64,000 bases of DNA, from contig JAFYOP010000007.1 in assembly GCA_017547885.1 (NCBI GenBank), positions 1-64,000 on the forward strand, in the 5' to 3' direction. Both the position numbers and the translations under genes were made by a program. Below are positions 15,681 to 26,774 of this stretch, piece after piece. The stretch is from Clostridia bacterium (lineage in GTDB: Bacteria > Bacillota > Clostridia > Christensenellales > CAG-138). Position 1 is the first letter of the stretch. Every line of letters starts with the position of its first letter. The notes under the pieces were generated by a model. The model ran no database searches. It was not told where the DNA came from and saw nothing but the letters and a program-made list of their open reading frames with translations.

Positions 15681-17200
15681 TGGATGAACTGAAAAACACA
15701 CCCGAAAACAGCATGGATAAGGCACCTGAGCAGCCCAGGGTGTCCCTTGATGAGCTGCTCAAATGGGCGGATCAGGCCATAGATTCACTGGAAAATTCCA
15801 AAAAGGCACAGGCTCGGCCCACGCCTCCCCATGAGCAGGTACAGCCCGCCGGGAATGAGCCGGAGGACATACATATGCCTGAACCCCAGCCTGCGCATTA
15901 CGAAAACAGCCAGCCCACGGCCGAGGCCGAAGATGACATTGATGACGACCTTGAGGATGATTTTGATGACAACTTTGATGATGAGCCCGAAGACGAGCCC
16001 GAAGATATAGACTACAACGACGATGAGCTGCTCTGCGGCTACATATGGGACGAGGAAACAGGCAGGCTCTACAAGGTAAAGGAAAAGAACCGCCGTCCCT
16101 TGCTGCTGCCCCTGTTCATTACGGCCATTGTGCTTATTGCCGCCGCAGCCGCTGTGCTGAACAAAGTCCCCCTGATGCCCGCCGCAAAGGTGCAGGACAG
16201 CTCCATACTGGCAGAGGAGCATCAGCCCCAGCAATCCGAAACCGTACTCCCCGCCCAGCAGCAGCAGGCTGCCGACGCCCAGGCTGTGCAGTACATCCCT
16301 GCGGAGATACTCTCAGACGGGGACGTTGTGGCGGTCATGGCCAGCACCGAGGCCGCCCATGCCCTCCTTGAGGACGTAAAGGCATACTTCCACAGCTCCG
16401 TCACCGGGGAAGGGGAAAAGGAAAGCGTATTTGAGGACCCCGTTGAGGTTCGTCCCCTGCCAAACGGAACAGACCGGCAGATATCCAGCTACGATGAGCT
16501 GTTTGCCCGCTTTACCTCCTCATCCTCCCCCATAAAGGTACGCACCACCCTTACCACGGTGGAGACCGAGATCATTCCCTTTGAAACCGAAACCGAGGAC
16601 CATCCCACCCTCATTGAGGGCACCCGCATAGTTGCCTCAATGGGCCGGGAAGGCAGCGAGACCAAGCGCACCCGCACCGTATACATAAACGGCGACCGCA
16701 GCTCCTCCCGCAGCGGCTCGGATACCGAAACCATAAAGCCCATGGATATGCTCATATATGAGGGCGAGGAAAAGCTTGACCCGGAGGAGGATTCCCCCGG
16801 CAGGCACGAGGGCGAAAAGGGTCCCAGGCAGGGCGACCTTACCTTTATCGATCCCATCGACGGTGACATCTCCTGCAATTTCGGCCAGCTTTACGGTGTG
16901 CTGCACCTTGGCCTTGACTATGAGCCGGAGGATGACAAAGTCCTCGCCAGCGAAGCCGGCACCGTGGTCACCCTCATGGAGCGGGGCGGCTACGGCCTTA
17001 TGCTGGAAATAGACCACGGCAGCGGCTTTGTTACCCGCTATGCACACCTTGACTCCGCCTCCGTGGCTATCGGCGATAAGGTTCAGCAGGGGCAGGCCAT
17101 CGCCACCGCAGGCTCATCCGGCAATGTGGACGAGAAAACTCTGCACTTTGAGATAAGGGTGGACGGTCTGGCGTACAATCCACGGTATTATTTGGATTAG
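15680..17200 (+). CDS. Membrane-anchored G5/M23 peptidase (LytM family)
   Basis: A 506-residue type II membrane protein. Residues 1-139 are a cytoplasmic, very acidic region (runs of D and E at 85-115), 140-160 is a membrane helix, a G5-like beta domain follows (T-x-V-E-T-E-I-I-P-F-E-T-E-T, K-R-T-R-T-V-Y-I-N-G), and the last 110 residues are a zinc metallopeptidase M23 domain with H-x-G-x-D, R-Y-A-H and L-H-F-E-I. It should cut peptidoglycan cross-bridges or regulate such enzymes outside the cell. The start at 15680 overlaps the preceding TAA by one base; upstream in-frame extension is not needed. A terminator follows after a P element. Confidence 0.92.
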   Translation: MDELKNTPENSMDKAPEQPRVSLDELLKWADQAIDSLENSKKAQARPTPPHEQVQPAGNEPEDIHMPEPQPAHYENSQPTAEAEDDIDDDLEDDFDDNFDDEPEDEPEDIDYNDDELLCGYIWDEETGRLYKVKEKNRRPLLLPLFITAIVLIAAAAAVLNKVPLMPAAKVQDSSILAEEHQPQQSETVLPAQQQQAADAQAVQYIPAEILSDGDVVAVMASTEAAHALLEDVKAYFHSSVTGEGEKESVFEDPVEVRPLPNGTDRQISSYDELFARFTSSSSPIKVRTTLTTVETEIIPFETETEDHPTLIEGTRIVASMGREGSETKRTRTVYINGDRSSSRSGSDTETIKPMDMLIYEGEEKLDPEEDSPGRHEGEKGPRQGDLTFIDPIDGDISCNFGQLYGVLHLGLDYEPEDDKVLASEAGTVVTLMERGGYGLMLEIDHGSGFVTRYAHLDSASVAIGDKVQQGQAIATAGSSGNVDEKTLHFEIRVDGLAYNPRYYLD

Positions 17201-17218
17201 TGTTGTAGTTTAGATTAT

Positions 17219-17293
17219 CTTCTTTTTCTTTTTTCTTTTCGTATCGAAAAGAAATAAAGAAAAAGAAGCAAAAAGAAAAAAGAAAAGATAAAG
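17219..17293 (+). repeat. P element copy 2, 3' of the M23 gene
   Basis: Short arm faces the stop codon. On the minus strand the outer tract is CTTTTCTTTTTTCTTTTTG and the purine arm GAAAAGAAAAAAGAAAAAG: T-run lengths 4-6-5 match A-run lengths 4-6-5 in the same direction. Loop CGATACG. Confidence 0.8.
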
Positions 17294-17335
17294 TTTAAAA
17301 TGAATCAAAATAAGAATGCATAGATGTGCTATCCA

Positions 17336-17364
17336 AAAAGCCCCATGACGGATGGGGCTTTTTG
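17336..17364 (+). terminator. Terminator of the dnaD-dnaC-M23 operon
   Basis: AAAAAGCCCCAT-GACGG-ATGGGGCTTTTT, a 12-bp perfect stem ending in T's. Confidence 0.92.
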
Positions 17365-17391
17365 TGTGGAGATAATATGGGGGGCTGTTTT

Positions 17392-17490
17392 TCCCTTGGC
17401 TATCCCTTCGGGAGAGCTGTCGGCTTTGCTGACTGAGAGGGCCGGATATGGCTGTGAGCAGTCCGCGACGAGGCGGGTGGGTTTAGATAA
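17392..17490. repeat. Half A element with M5 module
   Basis: TTCCCTTGGCTATCCCTTC, GGGAGAGCTGTCGGC and CTGACTGAGAGGGCCG (M5), then CAGTCCGCGACGAGGCGGG and TTTAGATAA. No left end is present. The block recurs near 34930-35040, 51195-51290 and 54645-54740. Confidence 0.75.
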
Positions 17491-17585
17491 ATGATCCATC
17501 AACTATCCCTGTTTCCTATCGTATTGTCGTAAACCCTCACATAACCCAAATCCCAAATGACCCATCCCCCCCTGTTTTCCCACAC

Positions 17586-17625
17586 AAAAAAGCGAAACGG
17601 AAATCATCCTTTCCATTTCGCTTTT
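17586..17625 (-). terminator. Terminator downstream of the cca/hydrolase unit
   Basis: AAAAGCGAAA(T/C)GGAAA pairs with its inverted copy around a 6-nt loop; on the minus strand it ends TTTTTTG. The same hairpin occurs at 35437, 39681 and 54961, each 3' of a minus-strand gene. Confidence 0.85.
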
Positions 17626-17688
17626 CTTTTTCTTTTTGCTGCTTTTTCTTATTTCTTTTCGCGTCCGAAAAGAAAAAGAAAAAGCAGA
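17621..17688 (-). repeat. P element copy 3, 3' of the alpha/beta hydrolase gene
   Basis: Outer tract CTTTTCTTTTTCTTTTTG, inner tract GCTTTTTCTTATTTC, loop CGCGTC, purine arm GAAAAGAAAAAGAAAAAG; run lengths 4-5-5 in both outer tract and purine arm, read in the same direction. The purine arm faces the stop at 17706. Confidence 0.8.
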
Positions 17689-17705
17689 CTCAATCCAATC
17701 TCTAT

Positions 17706-18794
17706 TTACATCTCAGGCTGAATAGCGGGGATGTACTCCAGTATTGCGGCGATAACACGCTCGGCCTTTTCCTCATGGAGGAGATGACCCGCATTGCGGA
17801 CGGTGGCAAAGCCCGCAAAGGGCATAGCGGCGTGATAAAGGTCGCTCTGGTCGGTGGTGCGCCACTTATCCTCGGAGCCCTGGAGCATCAGCACGGGGGC
17901 ATCCAGCATGCGCAGGCGGCCAACCACATGCTCATCCTCATAGTTGTGGAAGGAATCCCGCAGTGCCCGGCGTGACTCACGGTCGGATATGGTCTTGTAA
18001 TATTCGGAAACCACCTCGGGGGTCATGGTGCGGGTAAGGTCAAAGAAGCACTCTGTCAGCACCTTTTCCACGGTGCGCATACCGTAAAGCATGGAGGCCA
18101 CGCCGCCGAAAAGGCTGCTGTCCAGCATCTTGATGGGCATGGGCATCTCGGGGGATATGCCGCCGGGAGCGATGAGCACCATCTTGCCGATGCGCTCGGG
18201 ATGATCCATAGCCAGCTGCAGGGCGTATGCGGAGCCCATGGAGAAGGCCATTATGTGGGCGGACTCAATATTGATGGCATCCATAAACAGCTCGATAGCC
18301 TTTGCCTGCTCCTCGATGGTATAGGAGAAATTCTCGGGCCTGGAGGAGAAGCCGTGACCGGGCAGGTCAAGGGCGATCACTCTGTAATTAAGGCTGAGGC
18401 GGCTGAAGATATTGCGCCAGGTGTATATGGACTGGGAGATGCTGTGGATGAGGATAAGGGGCTCGCCGTTGCCCTCTTCCACGTAATGTATGCGCATACG
18501 CTCATAAGAAGGACCCTCAGGCTCCCTTTCGTATTCTTCCTCGTAATCATCCTCGTCATCTTCGGGCAGAGGGGGCAGACCCATCTCTTCCCGCTCCTCG
18601 CGGTCCAGTTCCGCCTCGATGTCATCGTAATCGTCATAGTCCCTGCGTGCCTTGCGGGGCTTCATTGCCTTCTTGGGCTTCTTTTCCTTCCTGGCGGGAG
18701 CCTCTTCGGGGGCCTCCACAGGGAAGTCGATCTCGGCATACTGTCCGATATACTCGGAATTGATAAACTTCTTTACCTCAAGCATTATGCTCAC
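17706..18794 (-). CDS. Alpha/beta hydrolase with acidic/basic N-terminal linker
   Basis: A 362-residue protein. Residues about 28-95 are highly charged and probably disordered: a lysine-rich K-K-P-K-K-A-M-K-P-R-K-A stretch, then long D/E runs. An alpha/beta hydrolase domain follows: oxyanion loop I-L-I-H-S-I, L-D-L-P-G-H-G-F-S-S-R, nucleophile elbow A-F-S-M-G-S-A (Ser between the usual glycines, the first replaced by Phe), acid in M-L-Q-G-S-E-D-K-W and catalytic His in N-A-G-H-L-L-H-E-E. Substrate unknown; haloperoxidase/esterase-like by pattern. The gene follows cca in the same direction with its own promoter, and both genes lie between two P elements. Confidence 0.85.
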   Translation of the reverse strand: MSIMLEVKKFINSEYIGQYAEIDFPVEAPEEAPARKEKKPKKAMKPRKARRDYDDYDDIEAELDREEREEMGLPPLPEDDEDDYEEEYEREPEGPSYERMRIHYVEEGNGEPLILIHSISQSIYTWRNIFSRLSLNYRVIALDLPGHGFSSRPENFSYTIEEQAKAIELFMDAINIESAHIMAFSMGSAYALQLAMDHPERIGKMVLIAPGGISPEMPMPIKMLDSSLFGGVASMLYGMRTVEKVLTECFFDLTRTMTPEVVSEYYKTISDRESRRALRDSFHNYEDEHVVGRLRMLDAPVLMLQGSEDKWRTTDQSDLYHAAMPFAGFATVRNAGHLLHEEKAERVIAAILEYIPAIQPEM

Positions 18795-18857
18795 GTGTAT
18801 ATCCTCCTATCGCCTCAAATCAGCACCTGAGGCGGTATTGTCATAGGTAATCAGCTT

Positions 18858-18886
18858 ATTCTACATTTTTTCCCTGCCCATTGCAA
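18858..18886 (-). promoter_or_regulatory. Promoter of the alpha/beta hydrolase gene
   Basis: TTGCAA, 17 bp, TAGAAT on the minus strand, between cca and the hydrolase start. Confidence 0.55.
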
Positions 18887-18914
18887 GAGTATATATTCAT
18901 AAAAACGCTTATTT

Positions 18915-20264
18915 TCATGAATTGTTCACCAAATCCCGGGCAATTTTAAGCAAAACCTCCCGTTTGTTGTCCTCCGGCACCCTTGCGCAGTGCAAAAGCA
19001 AGCCCCGCTTTACGCTGCCTACCTTGGGCCCCGCAGGCAGGTTCAGCGCCGTCATTATATCCCTGCCGCTCACCGCAAGCTCATTTTCCGTAAAGGGCAC
19101 TCCCCGCCGCTCCATCTCGTGAAGCACCCGCTCCCACCTGTCGGCAGTGACCACGGGGCCCTTCTCTATGCCGCTGCCCCATACGTCCGCACGGCGCAGC
19201 TCAATCAGCCCCCGGGAAAGCTCCCGTCCCCTCAGCACCATCCATGTGCGTATGGTGGCATCCTTGGCCTCTCCCCTAAGGTCATACATATGGTGGCGTA
19301 TCAGCTCCCGCACATGCTCTGTGGTTTCCCCGGGATAGCACAGCCGCTTAAGCAGCTTTTCCGCCATTTCCGCGCTTATCTTGTCATGCATGTACATGCG
19401 CCCCGTGGTGCGGCGGGATTCCGGCTTGCCTATATCGTGCAGCAGCGCCGCCAGCCTGAGCTCAAGCCGGCAGGGCGCCTTCTCCGCCGCGTGGAACAGG
19501 TGGTTCATCACGTCGTATTTGTGATATTCCTTACGCTGGGTCACCCCTCTGCCCTGGGTGATCTCCGGCAGTATTATATCCAGCGCCCCAAGGCTCTCCA
19601 GCCGCTCCATGGCGGCAACAAGACCATGGTTTCCGTACTTTGCGTCGCACAGCAGTATGCGATCCAGCTCCCGGCGTATCCACATGGGAGACAGGTCCTT
19701 TAATAAATGTACGTTCTCCCCGGCGGCGGCAAAGGTATCCTCATCAATATCAAAGCCCAGCTCCGCCCCAAAGCGCACCATGCGAAGGATGCGCACGCCG
19801 TCCCTCGCCATGGTATGCTCATCCACCGCCCTGAGGGTCCTTTTTTTGATGTCCTCAAGGCCGCCGAAGGGGTCGATTATTTCATCTTTAAGTATATCGA
19901 CATACAGTGTGTTGACCGTGAAATCCCGCCGTTTTGCATCCTCCGACAGGCTTCGGGAAAAGGCTACATTTCTCGGCCTGTGGCCGCAGCCCTCCTCATA
20001 GCTTTCATGGCGGAAAGTGGTATGCTGGCATATAATATCTCCAACCACCAGCTCTATCATGCCCAGCTCCGTGCCTGCGCCGCCGGTTTGTATGCCCTCT
20101 TCCGCCGCAAGCTCCAGCACCTGCTCCGGCTGCATGTCGGAACACACGTCATAGTCATCCACCGGCAGCCCCAGCAGGGGATTGCGCACCATCCCCCCGA
20201 CGCCGTACAGTGTACTGCCCCGGCCTTTGAAGCATTCCGCAAGCTGGTGGAGGGTGGTTATCAT
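18915..20264 (-). CDS. cca: CCA tRNA nucleotidyltransferase / poly(A) polymerase family with HD domain
   Basis: A 449-residue class II nucleotidyltransferase that adds or repairs CCA at tRNA 3' ends. The head domain has the phosphate loop L-Y-G-V-G-G-M-V-R-N and the metal-binding D-D-Y-D-V (Asp pair), with R-R-D-F-T-V-N-T-L-Y and D-P-F-G-G-L-E-D-I. A-R-D-G-V-R-I-L-R-M-V-R-F is the nucleotide-recognition helix region. A downstream HD motif (L-L-H-D-I-G-K-P) marks the phosphohydrolase domain. Start at 20264 follows AAGGAG. Longer upstream reading is possible only through a P element and should be ignored. Confidence 0.93.
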   Translation of the reverse strand: MITTLHQLAECFKGRGSTLYGVGGMVRNPLLGLPVDDYDVCSDMQPEQVLELAAEEGIQTGGAGTELGMIELVVGDIICQHTTFRHESYEEGCGHRPRNVAFSRSLSEDAKRRDFTVNTLYVDILKDEIIDPFGGLEDIKKRTLRAVDEHTMARDGVRILRMVRFGAELGFDIDEDTFAAAGENVHLLKDLSPMWIRRELDRILLCDAKYGNHGLVAAMERLESLGALDIILPEITQGRGVTQRKEYHKYDVMNHLFHAAEKAPCRLELRLAALLHDIGKPESRRTTGRMYMHDKISAEMAEKLLKRLCYPGETTEHVRELIRHHMYDLRGEAKDATIRTWMVLRGRELSRGLIELRRADVWGSGIEKGPVVTADRWERVLHEMERRGVPFTENELAVSGRDIMTALNLPAGPKVGSVKRGLLLHCARVPEDNKREVLLKIARDLVNNS

Positions 20265-20290
20265 TGTAATTCTCCTTGGGGTGATGTCTT

Positions 20291-20356
20291 CTTATCTTTT
20301 TCTTTTCTGATAGAAAAGAAAACAGAAAAGAAGCAAAAGAAAAAGAAAAGATAAAG
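20291..20356 (-). repeat. P element copy 4, 5' of cca
   Basis: On the minus strand: outer tract CTTTTCTTTTTCTTTTG, inner tract CTTCTTTTCTGTTTTC, loop CTATCAG, purine arm AGAAAAGAAAAAGATAAG facing the cca start 26 nt away. Confidence 0.8.
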
Positions 20357-20430
20357 TTTAAATATGAGGACGGTATAAGGCTGCTTTGGAGTGCTGACGC
20401 CTTTGGTGTGGGCTGTCGGTAGGGGAGCAT

Positions 20431-20609
20431 TTATCTATACCCGCCCGCCGCCCCTTTAGGTATCTTCGCCTTACGGCGAAGACGATAGGCAGCAGTCATT
20501 ACTTTGCACTAAAAATGAAGCATTGATATTATCCCATGCCTTCTATATGGCGTCCTGTTTTCCCGTAAGGGAAAACATACATTAAAGGGTGGAGGGTGGG
20601 TATAGATAA
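20431..20609. repeat. Family A element, copy 4
   Basis: 179 bp. Left hairpin TCTTCGCC-TTAC-GGCGAAGA, right hairpin GTTTTCCC-GTAA-GGGAAAAC, right end GGGTATAGATAA. Copy 5 has the same two hairpins in the opposite order. Confidence 0.88.
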
Positions 20610-20631
20610 TCAAAACCTAAACTCAACCTAC

Positions 20632-20926
20632 GGCCTATCGACCCATCGTATAGCCGCAAAAAGTTGGTAGCGACAGGTTGGCGTAGTGAGTGCGCTTGCA
20701 AAGGAACAGCCAACCGGAGCGTGACTTTTTGCGGAGAGGAGGAGCGACAGAGCGAATGAGAGGGCATATTCGCCGGAATATGGCCGCGAATAAGCGCCGT
20801 CCGCGACGACGAGGATTGCCACGGCAGTCTGCGGACTGCCCCGCAATGACATATTGCGCCTTGGATAGCACCTCCGCTTTTCCGCAGGAAAAGCTACTTT
20901 GAAGGGTGGAGGGTGGGATTAGATAA
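20632..20926. repeat. Half A element with M4 and M6 modules
   Basis: Contains GGCCTATCGACCCATCG, the M4 block (TTGCGGAGAGGAGGAGCG, CCGTCCGCGACGACGAGG), the M6 block (GCAGTCTGCGGACTGC, GCAATGACA), hairpin CTTTTCC-GCA-GGAAAAG and the end TTAGATAA. It abuts copy 4. Confidence 0.75.
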
Positions 20927-20956
20927 TCTTTCCCTTAACTTTACCCTATTTACACA

Positions 20957-20985
20957 AAGGGCGAAAAGCATGCTACCTTTCGCCC
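20957..20985 (-). terminator. Weak terminator candidate after gyrA
   Basis: GGGCGAAA pairs with TTTCGCCC across an 11-nt loop, 16 nt after the gyrA stop; on the minus strand the tail is only TTTGTGT. Confidence 0.45.
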
Positions 20986-21001
20986 ATTTTAATGTTATGG
21001 A

Positions 21002-23443
21002 TTATTCTTCCGTGATTTCCTCAGGCTCCGCATGGGGCACGATGGCAACACCGGACACCCTGTCCGCGGTGCGCATCAGCCTTACGCCCTGAGTATTTCT
21101 GGAGATGACGGAGATCTGCTGTGCGGGCAGACGGATTATGGTGCCCTCGGAGGAGATGAGCATAATATCATCGTCGTCGGTTACCATCTTCATGCACACA
21201 AGGTCGCCTGTCTTTTCGGTAATTGCCATGGCGATAATGCCCTTGCCGCCGCGGCCCTGGGGACGATACTCCTCCTCACGGGTGCGCTTGCCCATGCCAA
21301 GCTCGGATATGGCCAGTATGCTGCCGCCGGGGATAACCTTTTCGGCGCCAACCACTTCGTCGTCCTCGTCCAGCAGTATGCTGCGGACGCCTGTGGCGGT
21401 TCTTCCCATGGGACGAACGTCATCCTCGCTGAAGCGTATGCTCTTGCCCTTCTTGGTGCCTATGAGTATATCGTCATCGCCGCCGGTGAGCATTGCGGCG
21501 ATAAGCTCGTCGCCCTCACGGAGGTTCTGGGCAATCATGCCGCCCTTGCGGATGTTTTCAAATTCATCCATGGGGGTCTTCTTGATGACGCCATAGCGGG
21601 TGGCCAGCACAAGGTACCTGCCCTCGTCGGTGACGGGGAACATGGCGGTGACCTTTTCGCCCTCCCGCAGGTCAAGCAGGTTTACTATTGCTGTGCCCTT
21701 GGCGGCTCTGCCTGCCTCGGGTATCATGTAGCACTTTATGCGGAATACCCTGCCCATGTTGGTAAAGAACATGATCTCATCGTGGGTATTGCTGCTGAAC
21801 AGGTGCTCCACAAAGTCCTCCTCACGGGTGGTCTGGCCGGTAACCCCTCTGCCGCCCCTGTTCTGGGCCCGGTAGGTGTCCATGCTGGTGCGCTTGGCAA
21901 AGCCAAAGTGGGTGAGGGTAACAGCCATATCCTCAGGCTGAATGATATCGTCCAGCTCTATATCGTCGGTAAGGGGGGCTATCTCGGTGCGGCGGGGGTC
22001 TGCGTACTTGCGGCGCACCTCGAGTATTTCCTCACGGATAATGCCAAGGAGCTTTGCGTTGTCCGCCAGTATGCTTTCATAATAAGCAACGGTTTCCACA
22101 AGGCCGTCACGCTCTGCCTGTATCTTGTCCTGCTCAAGGCCTGTCAGGCGGCCAAGGCGCATATCCAGTATTGCCTGGCTCTGCTTATCCGTAAGGCCAA
22201 AGCGCTCGTTCAGGCGTGCCTTTGCTTCAACGCCAGTCTTGGAGGTTTTGATAATTTCAACCACCTCGTCGATGTTCATCAGGGCGATGAGCAGGCCTTC
22301 CAATATGTGCAGGCGCTCTCTTGCCTTTTCAAGGTCATGCTGAGTCCTTCTTGTCACCACCTGCTCCTGGAAGCGCAGGTAATGATACAGCATTTCTTTG
22401 ATATTCAGCACCTTGGGCTCGCCGTCCACCAGCGCCAGCATGATAACGCCGAAGGTATCCTGCAGCTGGGTGTGCTTATACAGCTGATTCAGCACCACGT
22501 TGGCGTTTACGTCCTTCTTTATCTCGATCACGACCTTCATGCCGTTGCGGTTGCTTTCGTCCCTGAGGCCGGTGATGCCTTCGATCTTCTTTTCATGTAC
22601 CAGCTCCGCGATCTTTTCCACAAGGCGGGCTTTGTTTACCTGATAGGGAAGCTCTGTGACAAGTATGCGGCTCTTGCCGTTTGCCATGGGCTCTATCTCG
22701 GTGCGGGCGCGAACCACCACCTTGCCCCGGCCTGTGCGGTATGCCTGACGGATGCCGGAGGTGCCCATTATCATGGCGCCGGTGGGGAAGTCCGGGCCGG
22801 GAAGATATGTCATCAGCTCTTCCACGGAGATGTCCGGATTGTCTATCAGCGCAACGTATGCGTCAATGGTCTCCCCAAGGTTATGGGGAGGGATATTTGT
22901 AGCCATGCCTACGGCTATGCCGTTGCTGCCGTTTACCAGAAGGTTTGGATACCTTGAGGGCAGCACCAAAGGCTGGGTCAGTGTCTCGTCAAAGTTTGGC
23001 CCAAAGTCCACGGTGTTCTTTTCGATATCCGCCAGCATCTCAAGGCTCATCCTGGAAAGGCGGGCCTCGGTATATCGCATGGCAGCGGCGGAGTCACCGT
23101 CCACGCTGCCGAAGTTGCCCTGACCCTCCACCAGCATGTAGCGGGTGTTGAAATCCTGGGCAAGGCGTACCATTGCATCATAAACAGAGCTGTCGCCGTG
23201 GGGATGATACTTACCCAGCACGTCGCCAACTATACGGGCGGATTTATGGAAGGGCTTATCAGGGGTAAAGCCCTGCTCGCCCATGGAATACAGTATGCGG
23301 CGATGCACAGGCTTCAGGCCGTCCCGAACGTCAGGCAGCGCCCTGTTTATGATTACCGCCATGGCGTAGGATATGAAGGATTTCTTCATTTCCTGCTCGA
23401 TGTCCAGCGGCCTTATGCGGGGATTCATGGTAATCTCGTCCAT
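21002..23443 (-). CDS. gyrA: DNA gyrase subunit A
   Basis: An 813-residue breakage-reunion subunit of gyrase. The N-terminus reads [27 protein letters not shown]. The catalytic tyrosine is in A-M-R-Y-T-E-A-R-L, and the quinolone-determining region is [10 protein letters not shown] with the usual Ser and Asp, so it looks quinolone-sensitive at these sites. Six-bladed C-terminal GyrA-box repeats follow (G-R-G-G-R/K-G-type sequence Q-N-R-G-G-R-G-V near the linker). The start at 23443 has AAAGGAG; a frame of 57 more codons upstream is only P-element sequence. Order recF-remB-gyrB-gyrA is conserved in Bacillota. Confidence 0.97.
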   Translation of the reverse strand: MDEITMNPRIRPLDIEQEMKKSFISYAMAVIINRALPDVRDGLKPVHRRILYSMGEQGFTPDKPFHKSARIVGDVLGKYHPHGDSSVYDAMVRLAQDFNTRYMLVEGQGNFGSVDGDSAAAMRYTEARLSRMSLEMLADIEKNTVDFGPNFDETLTQPLVLPSRYPNLLVNGSNGIAVGMATNIPPHNLGETIDAYVALIDNPDISVEELMTYLPGPDFPTGAMIMGTSGIRQAYRTGRGKVVVRARTEIEPMANGKSRILVTELPYQVNKARLVEKIAELVHEKKIEGITGLRDESNRNGMKVVIEIKKDVNANVVLNQLYKHTQLQDTFGVIMLALVDGEPKVLNIKEMLYHYLRFQEQVVTRRTQHDLEKARERLHILEGLLIALMNIDEVVEIIKTSKTGVEAKARLNERFGLTDKQSQAILDMRLGRLTGLEQDKIQAERDGLVETVAYYESILADNAKLLGIIREEILEVRRKYADPRRTEIAPLTDDIELDDIIQPEDMAVTLTHFGFAKRTSMDTYRAQNRGGRGVTGQTTREEDFVEHLFSSNTHDEIMFFTNMGRVFRIKCYMIPEAGRAAKGTAIVNLLDLREGEKVTAMFPVTDEGRYLVLATRYGVIKKTPMDEFENIRKGGMIAQNLREGDELIAAMLTGGDDDILIGTKKGKSIRFSEDDVRPMGRTATGVRSILLDEDDEVVGAEKVIPGGSILAISELGMGKRTREEEYRPQGRGGKGIIAMAITEKTGDLVCMKMVTDDDDIMLISSEGTIIRLPAQQISVISRNTQGVRLMRTADRVSGVAIVPHAEPEEITEE

Positions 23444-23469
23444 TACGGTGCTCCTTTGAGAGGATTTCC

Positions 23470-23541
23470 TTCTTCTTTTCTTTTTCTTTTCTAATAGAAA
23501 AGAAAACAGAAAAGAAGCAAAAGAAAAAGAAAAGATAAAGT
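23470..23541 (-). repeat. P element copy 5, 5' of gyrA
   Basis: Minus strand: outer tract CTTTTCTTTTTCTTTTG, inner tract CTTCTTTTCTGTTTTC, loop CTATTAG, purine arm GAAAAGAAAAAGAAAAG followed by AAGAAGGAA and the gyrA SD. Confidence 0.82.
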
Positions 23542-23614
23542 TTAAAGGGTCATTACGATTTAAGCTTGCCTTGGCGGGCTGTCCCCTTGGCTGTGGTTGG
23601 CGGTAGGGGGGCAT

Positions 23615-23793
23615 TTATCTATACCCGCCCTCCACCCTTCAATGTATGTTTTCCCTTACGGGAAAACGGGGTGCACTTTCGCAGGCAACAGATAATAACC
23701 ATGCTTTCTTTTAATGTTGGGTAACGACTGCCGTTTATCGTCTTCGCCTTTAGGCGAAGATACCTTAAAAGGGCGGTGGATGGGTTTAGATAA
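23615..23793. repeat. Family A element, copy 5
   Basis: 179 bp. Left hairpin GTTTTCCC-TTAC-GGGAAAAC, right hairpin TCTTCGCC-TTTA-GGCGAAGA, ends TTATCTATACCCGCCC and TTTAGATAA. Confidence 0.88.
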
Positions 23794-23831
23794 TAATCAA
23801 TTGCCCATTTATCCCTTTTATGTTATCCTTT

Positions 23832-23890
23832 GGTACTTTCCTTTAAGGAAAGTACGATTTTTTTGGTTCTTTTTTCTTATAAAAAAGAAC
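23832..23890 (-). repeat. M8 double hairpin at the gyrB 3' end
   Basis: On the minus strand, 6 nt after the gyrB stop: hairpin GTTCTTTTTT-ATAAG-AAAAAAGAAC, a 10-nt A-rich spacer, then hairpin GTACTTTCC-TTAA-GGAAAGTACC. Same order relative to the gene at remB (26466-26524) and rsmG (32241-32300). Confidence 0.7.
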
Positions 23891-23895
23891 ATCAA

Positions 23896-25968
<2,073 letters not shown>

Positions 25969-26011
25969 TTATGTGCTGTCCCTTGGTTGTGGTTGGCAGA
26001 AGGGGGATTAT

Positions 26012-26193
26012 TTATCTATACCCAACCCACCACCCTTTTTAGGTATCTTCGCCTTACGGCGAAGACGATGGATGACAATCATTGCTTGTCATAAAAAATC
26101 ATAGCTTGGTTATTATCTAACACCTGCGATAGTGCACCCTGCTTTTCCGTAAGGAAAAGCTACATTGAAGGGGTGGCGGGGGGGATTAGATAA
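26012..26193. repeat. Family A element, copy 6
   Basis: 182 bp. Left hairpin TCTTCGCC-TTAC-GGCGAAGA, right hairpin GCTTTTCC-GTAA-GGAAAAGC, ends TTATCTATACCCAACCC and ATTAGATAA. Confidence 0.87.
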
Positions 26194-26426
26194 ATGCCTT
26201 TCCCGCTTACCTTGCGCCCCGGCGGGGATGGCGGATTGCCACGCCATTCTATGGAATGGCTCGCAATGACAAACTTTCCGCCAGTTTACCCCGCGAAAAA
26301 TCCAAAGCGCAAGCGACGATTTTTTGCGGAGAGGAGGAGCGATGGAGCGTGCGAAAAGGCATATCCCATGGATATGGCTGTGAGCAAAGCGGAATCCGCG
26401 ACGACGAGGTGGGTGGGATTAGATAA
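26194..26426. repeat. Half A element with M6 and M4 modules
   Basis: GGATTGCCACGCC and GCTCGCAATGACA (M6), then AAAAATCCAAAGCGC, TTGCGGAGAGGAGGAGCG, hairpin CATATCC-CAT-GGATATG, GACGACGAGG (M4) and TTAGATAA. Confidence 0.75.
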
Positions 26427-26465
26427 TTCCCAATTGCCCAATTATCCCCTTTTACGTTATCTTTC

Positions 26466-26524
26466 GGTGCCTTTCTTTAAGAAAGGTACGACTTTTTTGG
26501 TTCTTTTTTCTTAGAAAAAAGAAC
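26466..26524 (-). repeat. M8 double hairpin at the remB 3' end
   Basis: GTTCTTTTTTC-TAAG-AAAAAAGAAC 8 nt after the remB stop (minus strand), then GTACCTTTC-TTAA-GAAAGGCAC. Confidence 0.7.
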
Positions 26525-26531
26525 ACACCCC

Positions 26532-26774
26532 TCACATCCCCCGCTTCGCCAGCACCGTGCTTGATATGCCGGAAGCATACACGGCGGGCCGCTCTCCGGT
26601 GCAGACGATGTAAGTTTCCGGGCCGCCGCCGGGCAGCTCAGTCACTCTGCCGCTGCCGATAAGGTTATTCATGGCGCGGCGGGTATCGTAGGAGGAGAGG
26701 ACGGTCTTCTTGGGGAGCATAAAGAGGATATCCTCCTCGTCCAGGGACTTGTCGCCCCCGATGTGAATGTACAT
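26532..26774 (-). CDS. remB: RemB/DUF370 family regulator
   Basis: An 80-residue protein starting M-Y-I-H-I-G-G-D, the signature of the RemB (YaaB, DUF370) family. RemB is a DNA-binding-like small protein encoded between recF and gyrB in Bacillus and Clostridium; its exact role here is unproven. Its ATG overlaps the recF TAA by one base (TAATG), so it is translated from the recF transcript. The C-terminal half (G-G-G-P-E-T-Y-I-V) continues beyond the short conserved core. Confidence 0.85.
   Translation of the reverse strand: MYIHIGGDKSLDEEDILFMLPKKTVLSSYDTRRAMNNLIGSGRVTELPGGGPETYIVCTGERPAVYASGISSTVLAKRGM

Noticed and set aside
23444..23614. N-terminal extensions of GyrA, GyrB, ParB, Cca, GltX and LivH reading [13 protein letters not shown] and K-K-K-K-R-R
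   Set aside because: They are translations of the P element. Proper SD-preceded starts matching family N-termini lie downstream.
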